Shown here: piece after piece, positions 28,466-37,947 of the stretch
How the letters are laid out: each line of letters opens with the position of its first letter
Position numbering within the stretch: position 1 is the stretch's first letter
DNA from: Planctomycetota bacterium
GTDB taxonomy: Bacteria; Planctomycetota; Phycisphaerae; UBA1845
Length of the DNA: 54,674 nucleotides
Assembly: GCA_030616775.1 (NCBI GenBank)
Contig: JAUWWQ010000027.1
Span: 1 to 54,674 of the forward strand
Direction of reading: 5' to 3'
The notes under the pieces: model-generated
Seen by the model: only the letters and a program-made list of their open reading frames with translations
Told to the model about the DNA's origin: nothing
Database searches by the model: none
Program-made: the position numbers and the translations under genes

Positions 28466-28681
28466 CTACGACGGGTGATGAGTCACCGCGGCATCGGCTC
28501 CAACCGGATCGCCCGGCTCAAACGCGTGGACGGGATCGTTGACCAGCCGTCTTGCCGACGTGCCGGTGAGCCGATCCAAGTACCTGTAAAGCTCATCGCC
28601 GGAGAAGCCGGCGAGAAAGTCCGGGTTTGCAGTCGGATTGAGCCTTCTAATTGCCTCGATGGTGTCACTCTTTGTCATCAT
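28466..28681 (-). CDS. small hypothetical protein (about 70 residues)
   Basis: Two tandem ATG codons at 28681 and 28678 begin a short acidic protein, TKSDTIEAIRRLNPTANPDF, LAGFSGDELYRYLDRLTG, then a less ordered tail. The helical, charge-alternating first 45 residues look like a genuine small domain, and the regular codon-position pattern supports coding. No family was recognised. It is convergent with the pseudouridine synthase gene. Confidence 0.5.
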   Translation of the reverse strand: MMTKSDTIEAIRRLNPTANPDFLAGFSGDELYRYLDRLTGTSARRLVNDPVHAFEPGDPVGADAAVTHHPS

Positions 28682-28968
28682 TGTAGACCACTCCGTCTCG
28701 ACTTGACGGCAATTACCAACATGGCCCCGTATCGACATGACCGCCGACAGTGCTTGAAGCTGATCTGCCGCGCAAGGGTGGCAGTAAAAGCGCAGGGTTT
28801 GCGCTTTGCCCACGCGATAATTGCAGGGATTGTTACTGATCTCACGTTAGCTTTCTCAGGTAAGCGATCGCGAGGTTTTGCCGCAGCCGGTTTTGCGCTA
28901 TCGGCGTGCCACAAATTGCGGGAGCTGGTGCGAATTTTTTTTCGCCGGCTTACGGTAAAGGCCTGCGG

Positions 28969-28998
28969 TTGACCTATCCGGGTGGTCGGAGATACTAT
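28969..28998 (+). promoter_or_regulatory. sigma70-like promoter giving a leaderless start
   Basis: TTGACC (28969-28974), an 18-base spacer and TACTAT (28993-28998). The ATG of the next gene begins only nine bases after the -10 box, so transcription would begin at or within a base or two of the start codon. No Shine-Dalgarno is present, which agrees with a leaderless mRNA. Confidence 0.55.
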
Positions 28999-29006
28999 GA
29001 CGATCT

Positions 29007-29618
29007 ATGGCGATTCGTTTTCAGTGTAGCTCCTGCTCGCAACCCATTGAGGTCGATGACGAATGGGCCTCGAAAGCGGTTGCATGTCCTTATTGTCGAA
29101 CGACGATCACCGCGCCGGCCGAGTCGACCATCGCTAACCTGAGCGAGGTTCCCATGGCATCGCCACTGGCAACGGGACAGGCCGTGCCGACCCAAACGCC
29201 ATCGTCCGTTTACGTCGAAGCTTCGCTGGCCCATCATCCAAATCGAATCGCGATAGTGTCGTTCGCACTGGCCTGTGGTGAGGTGCTGCTGCTCATCGCG
29301 ATGCAGTGGATCATGGCGTCGCACCGGCTGGAGGCCGAGGAATTTGTGAACTCGATGGAGTCCGCCACCAGTCTGACCAAGATGGTGGAGGCTCAAAGTG
29401 AGTTCTTCAAGGCCCGCGGCGGCATACCGCGCTGGATGATCGCTATTATGGCCTTGGAGGTTGTGGCGGGGTTGAACTGGGTTGCGATGGTCGTTTGCGG
29501 GATTATCGGCGTGCGCAGGCCTAACCATCGAAGGCTGGCGATAACCGCTCTGGTCGTAGCAGGGCTGGTACCGATAGTCTTCTGCTGCGGAGGGCTGTTC
29601 CTGGGCCCCAGCGCCTGA
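29007..29618 (+). CDS. membrane protein with N-terminal zinc ribbon
   Basis: A 203-residue protein. Residues 7-30 form a zinc ribbon of two CxxC knuckles (CSSC...CPYC) separated by about 18 residues, followed by a Thr/Ser/Pro-rich linker, then three hydrophobic segments: FALACGEVLLLIAMQWIM, a segment from MIAIMALEVVAG to CGIIGV, and LAITALVVAGLVPIVFCC. Such zinc-ribbon plus DUF4190-like membrane proteins are common in planctomycetes and have no known function. Translation probably starts without a leader at 29007. The gene converges with the small zinc-ribbon gene to its right, with only three bases between the stops. Confidence 0.75.
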   Translation: MAIRFQCSSCSQPIEVDDEWASKAVACPYCRTTITAPAESTIANLSEVPMASPLATGQAVPTQTPSSVYVEASLAHHPNRIAIVSFALACGEVLLLIAMQWIMASHRLEAEEFVNSMESATSLTKMVEAQSEFFKARGGIPRWMIAIMALEVVAGLNWVAMVVCGIIGVRRPNHRRLAITALVVAGLVPIVFCCGGLFLGPSA

Positions 29619-29621
29619 TCG

Positions 29622-29807
29622 TTACGAGACCTTCTCGGATGCGTTTTCTTCGGCGGGTATTGGGGGTGTGCGTTTCGGCCTGGGAGCTTCGGGTACCAGA
29701 AGCGTAATCCCGCACTTGGTGCAGCGTACCCGCTTACCACGCACACGATCGGGCACGCAAAGAAGCGCCCGACACGTAAGCCGCGGGCATATCAGCGTTA
29801 CGGGCAT
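29622..29807 (-). CDS. small zinc-ribbon protein
   Basis: From ATG 29807 a 61-residue protein: MPVTLICPRLTCRALLCVP, then VRGKRVRCTKCGITLLVPE and a Pro-rich, acidic tail. The paired cysteines (CPRLTC and CTKC) resemble a zinc ribbon, with the first knuckle spaced CxxxxC instead of CxxC. Proteins of this sort with an MJ0042-like ribbon are widespread in planctomycetes. The longer frame to 29891 is Cys-containing by chance and less convincing. Confidence 0.6.
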   Translation of the reverse strand: MPVTLICPRLTCRALLCVPDRVRGKRVRCTKCGITLLVPEAPRPKRTPPIPAEENASEKVS

Positions 29808-29951
29808 GGTTTGTTCTAAGACCTTGTCGGTTCGTTTACATCCCGGGCCGGTAGATGCTAAGCACACCGCTTCTAGTATCGACAACGTCAAGCACCCGTT
29901 TTAAGGGCGCCTGCTGCCTGAGAGATAACCTACGATATGGGATCGACGCCG

Positions 29952-31244
29952 CTACGCTGATTCGCGGCGCCTACGGGGCCTCCGTGGAAGGAGGCGGTCC
30001 CGACCCCCAACGACTGCCTCGGTGACCACTTTCTTTCCGGACCCGGCGTGCTCCGGTAATTCGTACATGGGTTCGAGCATGAGCTCCTCCATCACGGCCC
30101 GTAGCCCGCGAGCACCCATTTCGCGCCCGAGAGCCTTTTCCGCTACAGCACGGAGTGCTTCGGGGACGAATTCCAGCTCGCATCGCTCATACTCGAAGAA
30201 CTTCTGATATTGTTTGACCAGTGCGTTTCTGGGCTCAGTGAGAATACGCATCAGGATATCCACATCCAACGGGTCGAGCGTCGTAATCACCGGAACCCGC
30301 CCGACAAGCTCGGGGATCATGCCATATTCGACCAGATCCTCCGGTATGACCCGGGCCAGCGTCTCGCCCTCCTCCTTGGTCACGTTTGCCCGTTCGCCCT
30401 CGTTGGAGAATCCAATGGCGCTGTGTCCCAGGCGCCGCTTAATGATATCCGTGAGCCCGACGAACGTGCCGCCGCACATGAACAGGATGTTCGTGGTGTC
30501 CATCTGGATGTACTGCTGCTCAGGATGCTTGCGACCGCCCTGTGGCGGGATGTTGGAGATCGTCCCTTCGAGCATCTTCAAAAGACTTTGCTGCACTCCC
30601 TCGCCGGATACATCCCGGGTGATGCTGACGTTATGGGATGTCCTCCCGATCTTGTCGATCTCGTCGATGTAGATGATACCCCGCTGGGCCACCTCCAGGT
30701 CGTACTCGGCACTTTGCAAAAGTCGCAGCAGAATGTTCTCTACGTCCTCCCCTACGTAGCCGGCTTCTGTCAATGTTGTGGCATCGCCGATTGCGAAGGG
30801 CACGTTCAACAGGCGGGCCAGCGTCTTGGCAAGTAGCGTCTTGCCGGATCCGGTCGGCCCGACGATCAGCACGTTGGACTTGTCGATCTCCACATCGTCG
30901 CCATCGCCGACGTCGACGTGCTGGAGCCGCTTGTAGTGATTGTGCACCGCCACGGCGAGGGTGCGTTTGGCCCGCTTCTGGCCGATGACGTACTGGCTCA
31001 GGAAGTCGTGAATCTCGCGGGGCGAAGGGATCTCACGGACCACGGCGCGCGAGGTCGACGCCCTTCGGATCTCCTGTTTGATGATGTTGTGGCAGAGCTC
31101 AACGCAGGATTTGCAGATGAAGACGTCTTTGGGTCCCTCGACCATCGGGCCGGCGTCCCGCTGACCCTTGCCGCAGAAGCTGCACGTACTGGTCCGCCGT
31201 ACCCGCGTTCCGCCGTCACCGCCCCCGCCTCGCACTGTCGGCAT
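29952..31244 (-). CDS. clpX: ATP-dependent Clp protease ATP-binding subunit ClpX
   Basis: ClpX is the hexameric AAA+ unfoldase that feeds tagged proteins into ClpP. The 430-residue protein has the N-terminal zinc-binding domain with Cys21, Cys24, Cys44 and Cys47, the [11 protein letters not shown] linker, Walker A GPTGSGKT, the [10 protein letters not shown] pore-1 loop, Walker [11 protein letters not shown], sensor residues in [14 protein letters not shown] and the C-terminal domain. An additional Gly-rich stretch (RGGGGDGG) precedes the zinc finger and the very end is Arg-rich. clpP and tig, often its neighbours, are not in the window; it lies downstream of a sensor kinase on the same strand. 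Confidence 0.96.
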   Translation of the reverse strand: MPTVRGGGGDGGTRVRRTSTCSFCGKGQRDAGPMVEGPKDVFICKSCVELCHNIIKQEIRRASTSRAVVREIPSPREIHDFLSQYVIGQKRAKRTLAVAVHNHYKRLQHVDVGDGDDVEIDKSNVLIVGPTGSGKTLLAKTLARLLNVPFAIGDATTLTEAGYVGEDVENILLRLLQSAEYDLEVAQRGIIYIDEIDKIGRTSHNVSITRDVSGEGVQQSLLKMLEGTISNIPPQGGRKHPEQQYIQMDTTNILFMCGGTFVGLTDIIKRRLGHSAIGFSNEGERANVTKEEGETLARVIPEDLVEYGMIPELVGRVPVITTLDPLDVDILMRILTEPRNALVKQYQKFFEYERCELEFVPEALRAVAEKALGREMGARGLRAVMEELMLEPMYELPEHAGSGKKVVTEAVVGGRDRLLPRRPRRRRESA

Positions 31245-31554
31245 GGCTTGCTCCTAAGAGTTCCTTGGCTCCAACAGCCTTCACATCGGCCCAGTAGACG
31301 CCGATGCGCTCATATCGTCACGATTCACGGGCTTGCTGAAATACACTATCAGGCACAGCTTGCTCGTTCGGTCGGACGCCGCTTGTGTGACCTCGCACGG
31401 CCTTGTGATACAGCGTCTCATACTCGGCCGGGGTCAGGGCACGTATCCTAGCTATTCCAACTTGAGGATTCAACCAGGTCGCCGGCGAGCTGGGCAGCCA
31501 CGTCATATCGTAGGCACGAGTATCACCGCTTTCCACGCATTTTTTGGCTGTGAG
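31245..31554. other. intergenic stretch between sensor kinase and clpX
   Basis: About 310 bases, expected to contain the clpX promoter on the minus strand. A short GTG-started frame at 31318-31536 exists but lacks supporting signals. No clear promoter, terminator or RNA was identified. Confidence 0.4.
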
Positions 31555-33105
31555 TTATGTGAGGCGGATTGGCGCTCCTTCCACCTTGTCACTCACGTGA
31601 ATGGGCAGCTCAACAACAAAGGTACTGCCCTTGCCCGCCTCGCTGTCAAGCTGAATGTGGCCGCCAAGCAACTGCACCAGCTCCCTGGTGATCGCCAGCC
31701 CCAATCCGGTCCCTTCGTGCTCTCGGGTTTGGGATGCGTCGAGCTGGCGGAAGACGTCAAAGATCACGTTGCGTTGATCCTCCGGGATTCCCGGTCCGGT
31801 GTCGCGCACGCTAAGTCGCACGAAGGCGTCTTGGTTGCGCTCGACCGCAAGAGACACGGTGCCGCCCGTGGGGGTGAACTTCACGGCGTTGCTCAGCAGG
31901 TTGTAGAGAATCTGCTTGATCTTGCCGGAATCGCTCCGGCATCGGGGTAGGTCTTTAGCCTGTTCCAAGGTGATGCTCTGGTTCCGCTTGTCGGCGAGCG
32001 GGCGAACGAAGTCGATCAGATCCTGGCAGAGCTCAGTGATAGAGAACTCCGACAGGTGAAGCTCCATCTTGCCAGCTTCAATCTTTGCCAGATCGAGCAG
32101 GTCGTTGATGATATCCAGGAGGTTGCGGCCGCTGGCGAGGATGTTTTGGGAATACCGTGCCAGTCGCTTTCGATCCGCGTCCGGGTTCCCCCACGCATCG
32201 CGCAACAGTTCCGCAAACCCGATGATGGACACCAGCGGGGTGCGGAGTTCGTGGGTGACGTTGGCGAGGAATTCGCCTTTGACCCGGTTGGACTCGTAGA
32301 GCGCGACGTTGGTCTCCGCCAGTTCGCCGAGCCGGATGTCCAGCGACCGATTGATCTTCTGTTGCTCCTCTTGAGCGGCCTTAATGTGCGTGAGCATGTC
32401 GTTAAGGGCATCCGACAGCTCCTCGAACTCGTCTCCACTTTGGATAGACGATCTGACGCTGATGTCACCCGTTGTCACCTTCTCAGCGACACGACGCAGT
32501 CTGAGAACCGGCGAGAGCACCAGACGCTGGGCCACCAGGTAGAAAACCAGGATGGCGAGCACGGCGCCGCTCGCACCGGCCAGCACGGTTACTACGGAGT
32601 TCCACACCCCGGCGGCCTGGGGAGTGGGTAGGCGGACATCAATGATCCCGCGCAGCATGCTTGGATGCGGATCCGTCTGGGTGCCGCGGATGGCCATTGC
32701 GAACCTGAACAGCCGCCCGTCGTCCTGGATTCGCCAGTAGTAGCGTTGGTCCGGATTGCTGCGCAGCCGGTTGATGGCGTCCCGTTGAAAGCCCGGGCCT
32801 ACTGTGAGGCCACAGCGCACCAGTCGAGGCTGCTGAGGTGGCAGCCCGGTTTCCCGCACCAGCATCGGCCAGCTTTGATCCAGTTGCCGTTGCGCTGCGT
32901 TCCAATCCGGCTCGTGGAGGTCGATGGCCTGGTAAGCAGCCAAGGCAACCTGCTTTGCCTGTACCAGCATGGCCTGCTCGTTCAGCGCGGTCATTTGCGA
33001 CCAGGGGAAGATCAGCGTGACCGCGATGATCAAAAGAACAGCCGCGCCGAACAGTAGACTGATCTTCCGGGCGAGCGAAATCCGAAGCCATCTTCGCGGT
33101 AGCAT
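31555..33105 (-). CDS. membrane sensor histidine kinase (DUF3365-like sensor, HAMP)
   Basis: A 516-residue inner-membrane kinase. Two membrane segments (about 13-33 and 170-193) enclose a periplasmic region with LNEQAMLVQAKQVALAAYQA, the helix pattern of the Tll0287/DUF3365-like sensor that can bind haem or small ligands. HAMP follows at about 194-245, then a coiled coil, the phospho-acceptor NVTHELRTP with His285, NLLSNAVKF, DTGPGIP and GTGLGLAITRELVQLLGG. No receiver domain or adjacent response regulator is present, so its partner is elsewhere. It is divergent from the truncated exported protein to its right. Confidence 0.88.
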   Translation of the reverse strand: MLPRRWLRISLARKISLLFGAAVLLIIAVTLIFPWSQMTALNEQAMLVQAKQVALAAYQAIDLHEPDWNAAQRQLDQSWPMLVRETGLPPQQPRLVRCGLTVGPGFQRDAINRLRSNPDQRYYWRIQDDGRLFRFAMAIRGTQTDPHPSMLRGIIDVRLPTPQAAGVWNSVVTVLAGASGAVLAILVFYLVAQRLVLSPVLRLRRVAEKVTTGDISVRSSIQSGDEFEELSDALNDMLTHIKAAQEEQQKINRSLDIRLGELAETNVALYESNRVKGEFLANVTHELRTPLVSIIGFAELLRDAWGNPDADRKRLARYSQNILASGRNLLDIINDLLDLAKIEAGKMELHLSEFSITELCQDLIDFVRPLADKRNQSITLEQAKDLPRCRSDSGKIKQILYNLLSNAVKFTPTGGTVSLAVERNQDAFVRLSVRDTGPGIPEDQRNVIFDVFRQLDASQTREHEGTGLGLAITRELVQLLGGHIQLDSEAGKGSTFVVELPIHVSDKVEGAPIRLT

Positions 33106-33194
33106 GTGATTAGTCTACATTATTTTCCAGTCCGCGTTTACCTTGAAGGAATCGACCGATCCAGCCGAGCCGAATCGGCTCTGGGCAGCTACAA

Positions 33195-33650
33195 TTGTAC
33201 CTAGTGGCTACGCACCTGCACGGCAACTTCGAGATTGCGTTTGGCCGGCGTCGACCGGGGCGCGGCCAGCCAAGGGTCTGGACCAAGCTAGTTGTTGGGG
33301 CGGCGGTTTTGGCCCTGGCCGGCCGGGCGCACGGCATACCGCCGGAGCTGCTCGAGACGGTTCCATCCGACGTCGTCGCGGCCTACTTCGTAAACGGGGC
33401 TGACTCCGCTCGAAGCCCTGGGCAGATCGGGCACACCCTGGAGCTGGCTGCCTTTCTCGCCGACCAGGCCCATCGCGTGGGTTTGCTGTCCACACTCGAT
33501 GCCGGCACTCGGATGTGGCTCGATACCCTTGCTGCTGCATCGGTAGTTCTGACATACCCGCACGCAGTGGTGCTGTTCGAGATTAGCGCAGCGGCCCGCC
33601 CCGACGGAGGTCACCAACTCGCCGGGCTGAGTGCCGCTCTCACACGCTAA
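33195..33650 (+). CDS. truncated exported hypothetical protein
   Basis: A 151-residue frame beginning at TTG 33195 or GTG 33204. It has a basic N-region and a hydrophobic segment (LVVGAAVLALAGRAHG) resembling a signal peptide, then IPPELLETVPSDVVAAYFVNG, a start seen in planctomycetal exported proteins of 500 residues or more. Here the frame stops after about 100 mature residues and a convergent lipoprotein gene begins 27 bases later, so the original 3' part appears to be missing. It may be a remnant rather than a working gene. Confidence 0.45.
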   Translation: MYLVATHLHGNFEIAFGRRRPGRGQPRVWTKLVVGAAVLALAGRAHGIPPELLETVPSDVVAAYFVNGADSARSPGQIGHTLELAAFLADQAHRVGLLSTLDAGTRMWLDTLAAASVVLTYPHAVVLFEISAAARPDGGHQLAGLSAALTR

Positions 33651-33676
33651 ACAGATACTGTTGGACTACCCCCTCG

Positions 33677-34501
33677 TCAGTGCTCTTCGTTGAGTAACTC
33701 AAGCGCTTCTAGGGCGCAACGCTGTATGGAGGCTGGGCAACCGGGGTCGTCGGCCCGCCAGGTATACACCTTCACCGGTCCCGATTGGGCGATTAACCTG
33801 CGCTCTGACAGCATAGGTAGGGCCTCTTCCGGTGCGATTCGGAGGAGTCTGTCTTCAAGCCCTAATTTTCCCAACATTCTAACGATTGCGCACCCCACGG
33901 GCGGGTGGTATCCAGCGCCCCCCCACGCCAGACGGAAAGGTCGATCCAACGAAGCATACGAAGGGTAAATATGGATTGGTCTGGCGTCCAATCCCCACTC
34001 ACGGGGCTCTGCGTCTTCCGGTAGGCTCATTCGTAACCTCCCAGAGAGCTGCCACATTACGCTGGGGAACCTATCCCCTACCTCGTACTCAGTCACCCCG
34101 AGCACGGACAACTCGAAGCTCACATCGAACGGAGCGGTTTCCTCCTCGACTACCTCGTACCCAGCAGACCTCAAGGTGCAGCAAGCGGTCTCTCTGAGCA
34201 TATTTCGTAACCGTCGATTTGCGGCCGGTGGAGTCAAAACAAAGTCGTCCATCGACATGACGAAGCGAACGGTCCTTGCTTGTGACAACGCCTCGGAGAA
34301 TTTCGCATTGATTCGGACGAGCTGCTCCATACGCCGTCTCGCTCTCTCGGCAAGATCGCTACGAGGATAGTCTTTGATAAACCTCTCATACGCTGAGATC
34401 GTATCCACTGCCGTAGCGTCTCGGAAACGCATCTGTGCACACCCAAGAACGAGAGCTAGGGCGATCATGGCAAGTGCAAGCAGGAGACACTTGTTCCTCA
34501 T
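33677..34501 (-). CDS. lipoprotein with BamD-like TPR motif
   Basis: From ATG 34501, preceded by a good AGGAAAGGG site, the protein (274 residues) starts with a lipoprotein signal peptide ending LVLGC, so Cys21 should be lipidated. Residues about 32-58 (DTISAYERFIKDYPRSDLAERARRRMEQL) match one TPR-like hairpin of the kind in BamD and similar outer-membrane lipoproteins. The remaining 200 residues form an unrecognised alpha/beta domain with Cys-Cys at ETACCTL. It is located downstream of the RND pump operon on the same strand and may be part of an envelope function, which is inference. Confidence 0.75.
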   Translation of the reverse strand: MRNKCLLLALAMIALALVLGCAQMRFRDATAVDTISAYERFIKDYPRSDLAERARRRMEQLVRINAKFSEALSQARTVRFVMSMDDFVLTPPAANRRLRNMLRETACCTLRSAGYEVVEEETAPFDVSFELSVLGVTEYEVGDRFPSVMWQLSGRLRMSLPEDAEPREWGLDARPIHIYPSYASLDRPFRLAWGGAGYHPPVGCAIVRMLGKLGLEDRLLRIAPEEALPMLSERRLIAQSGPVKVYTWRADDPGCPASIQRCALEALELLNEEH

Positions 34502-34620
34502 CTGAATTCCCTTTCCTAAAGTGACCGGTTGGTGCGCTAGACTACTCCACGCTTGCCTGGGCATGTCCTCCCCTTGGCTCTAAGAGCGTCGAGGCGGGAT
34601 TTTGGCCTGCAGGGACCCAA

Positions 34621-34720
34621 CTCGATCACCGCCGCGCAAGTCGCCGGTGACCAAGGCACGCTCCTCCATTAGCCGTTCCATGGTGACGGATCGCACCCGG
34701 GCGACACTGGCCGCCACAAC
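34621..34720 (-). pseudogene. remnant of a membrane-fusion-protein 3' end
   Basis: By hand alignment these 100 bases match 38066-38165, inside the membrane fusion protein gene, with 18 mismatches and no gaps. Read on the minus strand in the matching frame they give VFMVVVAASVARVRSVTMER and RLMEERALVTGDLRGGDRV, compared with VEANVAQVRSVTIKRFIEER and RALVAGDLRSGDRV in the intact gene. The remnant lies downstream of and partly inside the end of the RND gene, in another frame. It is probably what remains of a second fusion-protein gene. Confidence 0.8.
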
Positions 34721-37700
34721 AACCATGAACCAAAGTCCCTCAGTAACCTTTTTAAGTCTATTACGATCAAGTACAGCGACGGCACGGCTACCAGTGTCAG
34801 AACGGTGGCGAACATAAGACCGGCAGCGAGCGAGATGCCCATGGGAATCAGGAACTTCGCCTGGAATGAGGTCTCCAACAGTAATGGCCCCATGCCCAGA
34901 ACCGTCGTCACGGATGTAAGCAGAATCGGTCTAAGCCGGCTCTTGCCGCCCTCAATGACGGCCTCGCGCAGAGGCACCCCGGCGGCTACACTCCGGTTGA
35001 TGAAGGTTACGAGAATCATCGAGTCGTTCACCACAACGCCTGTCAGGGCGACGATTCCAAGCATAGACGCGATGGTCAGCGGATAGCCCATTATGAAGTG
35101 TCCCACAACGGCCCCGATGAGTCCGAAGGGTATAATCGCCATAACGATCAGAGGTTGTACATAGCTGCGAAACAGGCCCGCCAAGATCACGAAAATCAGC
35201 AGCAGGGCGATCACGAAGCTATGCCTGAGCGAACCGAACGACTTGGCCATCTCGAGCCTCTGGCCGCCGTACTCCAGCTCGATCCCCGGGTACCGCCGCT
35301 TGATATCAGGGAATGCCTGGGACAACTCCGTCATCACCTGATTAGAGTTGGTGACAGCCTCCTCTACATCCGCCGTTACCGTGACCGTCCGCTGCTGATT
35401 GGTACGCTTGATCGATGCATACCCGGTTCCCTCGGTCAACCGGGCAACCTCCGTAAACGGAACCAGGTCGCCGGACGGTGTGGCCACACGCATCGACTCG
35501 ATGTCGTAGATCCGCTTCCTATACTCAGGCGGATAGCGGACCATGATCTTGACGTCCTCGCGTTCGCGCTGGACCTTCCGGGCCTCAAAACCGTAGAACG
35601 CGGATCGGACCTGAGTTGCCAATAACCGTGTGGTCAAACCCAGGGCCCGGGCGGATTCAAACAGCTCGATCTGAACCTCCGGGCGCCCGGCGTCAAAATC
35701 ATCCCCTATGTCGACCACGCCGTCGAACTCGGCCAGCCGCCGTTTGATCTCGCCGGCTACCGCTATCAGATCTTCGAGACGCTCCCCGCTGACCTCCAGA
35801 TGAATGGCCGTGCCGCCGGGCCCGCCGTGAACAGAGGTGAAGTGCAGTGTGTCGACCCCGGGTATGTCGGTGCTCTTCGCCCGCAGATCCTGAAGGATTT
35901 CCTCGCTGCTGAATTCGCGCTGTTCAGCGGGAGACAGCTCGACAAAGATCTGGCCCAGATGCGACTGCGGCGGAGAGATTGTCCCGTCGTCGCTGACCTG
36001 CAGCCCGATCAGCGTGTAGACCATCTTGACTTCCTCACGACCCAGGGCGGCTTGCTCGACGACCTCTGCAGCCGCACGGGTGTTATCGACGGGTGCTGCC
36101 AGCTCCATCTTCACGTTGGCAATGATTGTTTCCGCATCCATCTTCTGCAGGAAGACAATGGGCACATGGTTGCCAAAGACCGCCCCCATTGCGACAAGCA
36201 TGCAGGAGCACAGAGCCCCTACGGTCACGTAGCGATATGAGGTGGCCACGCGCAGCACTCGCTCGTAGTAGGTCCGCAAGCGAGGCATGAGATAATCCTG
36301 CTCGGCGGCGCGTATACGGTCCACCGCCGAGCGTACACGCTTCCGGCTGGGCCGACCGACCGTTGCCTCGCCGGACGGCCGTGGGCGCAAGGTGTGGGCC
36401 AGGTGGGACGGTAGAATCGTGAGCGCCTCGACCAGCGAGACCAGGAGTGCCACACAGGCAACCACCGGCAACACACCCATCCAATCCCCAATCTGCCCCT
36501 CGATGAACCTTAACGGGATAAACGCGACGATTGTCGTGATGATGGCGCAGACCACGGGCCAGGTAACCGCTTCGGTCCCGGAAATGGCGGCCAGCTTGGG
36601 CTCGACGCCCTGCTCCACTTTGGAGTAGACGTGTTCGGACACGATGATGGCATCGTCCACGAGCAACCCCAGCACGATGATCAGACCGCCCATGGTGATC
36701 AGGTTCAGACTCAGCCCGATCAGCTTCATGCAGATCAGTGATCCAGTGATGGCCAAAATCAGCCCCATCATCACCCACACAGCGACCCGCCAGTGCAGAA
36801 ACACCAGCAGCGAGAGGAACACCAACATCAAGCCCCACAAGCCGTTGCGCTTGAGCAGGTCCAGCCGACCCTCGATAAACAGGGACAGGTCCCCGTGAGC
36901 GACAATGCCGATGCCCGGCGGATACGGGTCGTCCTTCGCTTTCCGGTAGGTATCCCCGATGGGATCGCGGCCGGAAAGCCGTGCCAGCAGCCGATCAGTC
37001 CGCGGGCGTTCCAGCGGCTTACCCATTCCCCCGGCGACCAAGGCCCGAACCAGACCGGCAATCTTCAGGGCGTCCTGCTCCGGCGTCTTGTATACTGTGA
37101 CACTCACTGCGGGCAGGCCATTGAACCTGCCCGTCACCTCGACATCCTCAAACCCGTCGACAATCGTGGCCACGTCGCGGAGCCGGACTACGCGGCCGGC
37201 GGTGTCACTGCGGATCACGATATCGTAAAGCTCCTCACCGCGGTCCTTTTCTCCCAGCGTGCGGACGGCGACGTTGGCTCTCGAGGTACGCACTTGCCCG
37301 CCGGGCAGGTCCAGGTTGCTCGCGGCGATTGCCTCGGCGACCTCCATGAACGACAGGCCGAACTTTACAAGCCTGTCCGGTCTCACCTCGACGCTGATTT
37401 CATCCTTGCGCGTGCCGCTTAAGGTCACGTCGCTTATCTCGGGCAGGGCAAGGATATCGTTGCGGAGCCGGTCTCCCAGTGTCTTGAGCGTACGATCATC
37501 CACGTCGCCGTAGAGTGACACGCTAATGACCGGGAATCGGGGCTCGAACTTCGATACCCGAGTCTCCAGGGCGTCTTCCGGGAAGTCTTCGGTGGGGATG
37601 GCGTCGACTGCCGACTTGACGTCGTTGACCGCCCGGTCCATGGCCTCGAAACGGCTTCGCATCTCGACCAGGATAGTGCTGAGACCCTCGGTAATGAGCG

Positions 37701-37947
37701 AACGGGTCTTCTCGACACCCTCGATGTCTTTGATCTGCTCTTCGATCTTGAGGGTAATGCCCTTTTCAACCTCGGCGGGCGTGGCGCCGGGATAGGGCGT
37801 CATGATCATGATGCGATTGGGCCTTGATTCGGGAAACATGGCCCGAACCAGTGTGAGGCCGCTGTAGATGCCGCCCACCAGGATGGTCACCATAAACAGA
37901 TTGACCAGTACGGGATTGTGTACGCTGAAACGCGGTAAGGACGTCAT
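34669..37947 (-). CDS. RND-family efflux transporter permease
   Basis: A 1092-residue proton-driven trimeric inner-membrane pump of the AcrB/CzcA superfamily. It starts FSVHNPVLVNLFMVTILVGG (TM1), shows the YPGATPAEVEKGIT porter motif, a central helix bundle with GLLVDDAIIVSEHV (the proton-relay Asp pair in TM4), a second porter half and the closing TM bundle GIVALTGVVVNDSMILVTF to TLVAVPSLYLIVIDLKRLL. The last 20 or so residues (WLLWRPVSPGCDPSPWNG) come from the out-of-frame reading of the fusion-protein remnant. The gene overlaps its fusion protein by four bases (ATGA at 37944), so they form one operon. Substrate is unknown. Confidence 0.95.
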   Translation of the reverse strand: MTSLPRFSVHNPVLVNLFMVTILVGGIYSGLTLVRAMFPESRPNRIMIMTPYPGATPAEVEKGITLKIEEQIKDIEGVEKTRSLITEGLSTILVEMRSRFEAMDRAVNDVKSAVDAIPTEDFPEDALETRVSKFEPRFPVISVSLYGDVDDRTLKTLGDRLRNDILALPEISDVTLSGTRKDEISVEVRPDRLVKFGLSFMEVAEAIAASNLDLPGGQVRTSRANVAVRTLGEKDRGEELYDIVIRSDTAGRVVRLRDVATIVDGFEDVEVTGRFNGLPAVSVTVYKTPEQDALKIAGLVRALVAGGMGKPLERPRTDRLLARLSGRDPIGDTYRKAKDDPYPPGIGIVAHGDLSLFIEGRLDLLKRNGLWGLMLVFLSLLVFLHWRVAVWVMMGLILAITGSLICMKLIGLSLNLITMGGLIIVLGLLVDDAIIVSEHVYSKVEQGVEPKLAAISGTEAVTWPVVCAIITTIVAFIPLRFIEGQIGDWMGVLPVVACVALLVSLVEALTILPSHLAHTLRPRPSGEATVGRPSRKRVRSAVDRIRAAEQDYLMPRLRTYYERVLRVATSYRYVTVGALCSCMLVAMGAVFGNHVPIVFLQKMDAETIIANVKMELAAPVDNTRAAAEVVEQAALGREEVKMVYTLIGLQVSDDGTISPPQSHLGQIFVELSPAEQREFSSEEILQDLRAKSTDIPGVDTLHFTSVHGGPGGTAIHLEVSGERLEDLIAVAGEIKRRLAEFDGVVDIGDDFDAGRPEVQIELFESARALGLTTRLLATQVRSAFYGFEARKVQREREDVKIMVRYPPEYRKRIYDIESMRVATPSGDLVPFTEVARLTEGTGYASIKRTNQQRTVTVTADVEEAVTNSNQVMTELSQAFPDIKRRYPGIELEYGGQRLEMAKSFGSLRHSFVIALLLIFVILAGLFRSYVQPLIVMAIIPFGLIGAVVGHFIMGYPLTIASMLGIVALTGVVVNDSMILVTFINRSVAAGVPLREAVIEGGKSRLRPILLTSVTTVLGMGPLLLETSFQAKFLIPMGISLAAGLMFATVLTLVAVPSLYLIVIDLKRLLRDFGSWLLWRPVSPGCDPSPWNG

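Noticed and set aside
31318-31536. Small protein of 72 residues between the sensor kinase and clpX
   Set aside because: GTG start, no ribosome-binding site, no recognisable motif; not strong enough to list as a gene.
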